A stretch of 40,244 nucleotides of DNA, taken from positions 1 to 40,244 of the forward strand of contig NZ_SMJZ01000066.1 in NCBI RefSeq assembly GCF_004348345.1, in the 5' to 3' direction. The position numbers and the translations under genes are program-made. The notes beneath the pieces are model-generated. The model was not told the DNA's origin. It was given only the letters and a program-made list of their open reading frames with translations, and ran no database searches. Source of the DNA: Nonomuraea longispora. GTDB lineage: Bacteria > Actinomycetota > Actinomycetes > Streptosporangiales > Streptosporangiaceae. Positions 39,533 through 40,244 of the stretch are shown here, in pieces (within the stretch, counting starts at the first letter, position 1; the number at the start of each line of letters is the position of its first letter).

Positions 39533-40244
39533 TCAGCCGACGGTGACGTCGAGAAAGATGGGCTTCTTGCCGGCGAGCAGCGGGGCGCCGTCGTCGTCGG
39601 TCATCTTCCAGAAGATCTTGCAGCGGCCGGGGGAGTCGGCGGCGCGCACACGTACCTTGATGTCGACCGTCTCGCCGGGCAGCACCGGTCCGATCCCGAC
39701 CCGTTCCGGCGCCTTGCACGGAGTGTCGTTCATGCGGGTCAGGTAGCGATCCTGCCACGGGACGGTGCCCGCGTTGCGGATGCGCCAGACCTTGTCGAAG
39801 GCGGCGCCCTGCTTCACCACGCTGCCGTCGGGGTAGGTCACGTCACCTTCGAAGACGGAGTCGTCGCGCGGCGAGACGCTCTGCGCCGGGGTGGGCCGGC
39901 TCGTCGGGGATCCGTTCCCGTCGCCCTCGCCGAGCAGCGGCAGCACCCAGCCGAGCAGGATGGCGGCGACCCCGACCACGCCGGTCGCCGCGGCGAGCAC
40001 GGTCGCCTTTCCCGCCGGCGGCCTACGGCGAGCGCCCTGCCGCGCTCCGGAGGACGTTGCGGGACCGCCGGACGGTGCCGCGCCGACGGATGCCGCGGAA
40101 CCACCGGGCCGTGAGGATCCGTCCGGTGGAGACGCCTCGCCGGGCTGGGGCGCGCCCGGTTGGGAAGCCCCGCCGGGTTGGGAGGAGCCGGGTGGCGACG
40201 AGTCGGCGAGCTGGGGCGAACCGGGCTGCGACGAGCCGTCAGGC
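39533..40244 (-). CDS. NBR1-Ig-like domain membrane protein (5' part outside window)
   Basis: At least 236 residues; the start lies beyond the right edge. The visible N-terminal part is a Pro/Gly/Ser/Gln-rich low-complexity region with repeats like 'GSSQPG', 'GASQPGAPQPG'. A basic stretch ('RQGARRRPPAGK') and one transmembrane helix ('VLAAATGVVGVAAILLGWVL') follow. The C-terminal 110 residues form an Ig-like domain of the NBR1 type: 'FDKVWRIRNAGTVPWQDRYL', then 'GIGPVLPGETVDIKVRV' and 'GRCKIFWKMTDDDGAPL', with two Cys possibly bridged. The topology is cytoplasmic N-terminus and extracellular Ig domain. Actinomycete relatives often carry an HTH or other domain at the N-terminus, which would lie outside the window. 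Function unknown. Confidence 0.85.
   Translation of the reverse strand, partial: PDGSSQPGSPQLADSSPPGSSQPGGASQPGAPQPGEASPPDGSSRPGGSAASVGAAPSGGPATSSGARQGARRRPPAGKATVLAAATGVVGVAAILLGWVLPLLGEGDGNGSPTSRPTPAQSVSPRDDSVFEGDVTYPDGSVVKQGAAFDKVWRIRNAGTVPWQDRYLTRMNDTPCKAPERVGIGPVLPGETVDIKVRVRAADSPGRCKIFWKMTDDDGAPLLAGKKPIFLDVTVG

Noticed and set aside
1..40244. tRNA, rRNA, CRISPR arrays, riboswitches, attachment sites
   Set aside because: Looked for conserved motifs and regular repeats on both strands and found none that could be supported by eye.

Overview
The window is 40.2 kb of very GC-rich DNA. It has high-GC third codon positions, many GTG starts, mostly operonic genes with 1-13 nt stop/start overlaps, Tat and lipoprotein signals, and an actinobacterial style of regulators (GntR/FCD, TetR, DesK-type kinase). 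This points to a filamentous actinomycete, plausibly of the Streptosporangiaceae (Nonomuraea-like); the genus is a guess from style. I see no tRNA, rRNA, CRISPR array or intact mobile element.

Layout. (1) 1-9345, minus strand: a sugar-uptake/polysaccharide-use operon read leftwards. It holds a binding lipoprotein, two CUT1 permeases, a 660-aa uncharacterised presumed glycan-processing enzyme, an RraA-family protein and two tandem paralogous secreted beta-helix proteins (the last one cut by the window edge). It has a good sigma-70-like promoter at 9411-9439. Divergent from it is a regulator (9508-10575) that joins a transposase-type HTH module to a GntR/FCD regulator. (2) 10606-14154: a Tat-exported GH95 alpha-L-fucosidase-type enzyme, divergent from an L-fuconolactonase-like amidohydrolase, with repeated dyads in the shared promoter. 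(3) 14171-19659, minus: a coupled operon of GntR/FCD regulator, enoyl-CoA hydratase, class III CoA-transferase, a binding-protein-like protein without signal peptide, an SDR and a DUF4432 epimerase-like protein. (4) 19808-23128, plus: an Asp/Glu-racemase-fold protein, a RuBisCO-like protein and a DUF1537 sugar-acid kinase, an arrangement resembling the 3-oxo-isoapionate branch of D-apiose catabolism. Two identical-architecture palindromes 21 bp apart lie in the shared GntR promoter. (5) 23761-29357, plus: a complete Opp/Dpp-type ABC transporter with fused ATPases, closed by a strong hairpin terminator. (6) 29641-32730: a GNAT acetyltransferase, two NAD(P)-binding proteins and a divergent TetR regulator with a large nested dyad operator. 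(7) 32731-40244: a secreted I36-type inhibitor, a decayed region, two beta-lactamase-fold serine hydrolases flanking a tail-to-tail overlapping response regulator/histidine kinase pair, and a partial NBR1-Ig-like protein.

How it fits together. Blocks 1-4 read as a plant cell-wall glycan island: secreted beta-helix proteins and a fucosidase, oligosaccharide uptake, and intracellular oxidation of deoxy- and branched sugars, each block under its own GntR-type regulator. Fucose and apiose both occur in pectic rhamnogalacturonan II, so this polymer is a reasonable but unproven target. The CoA-transferase/crotonase/soluble binding-protein operon is the least understood part. The right-hand third is a mixture of ordinary accessory genes.
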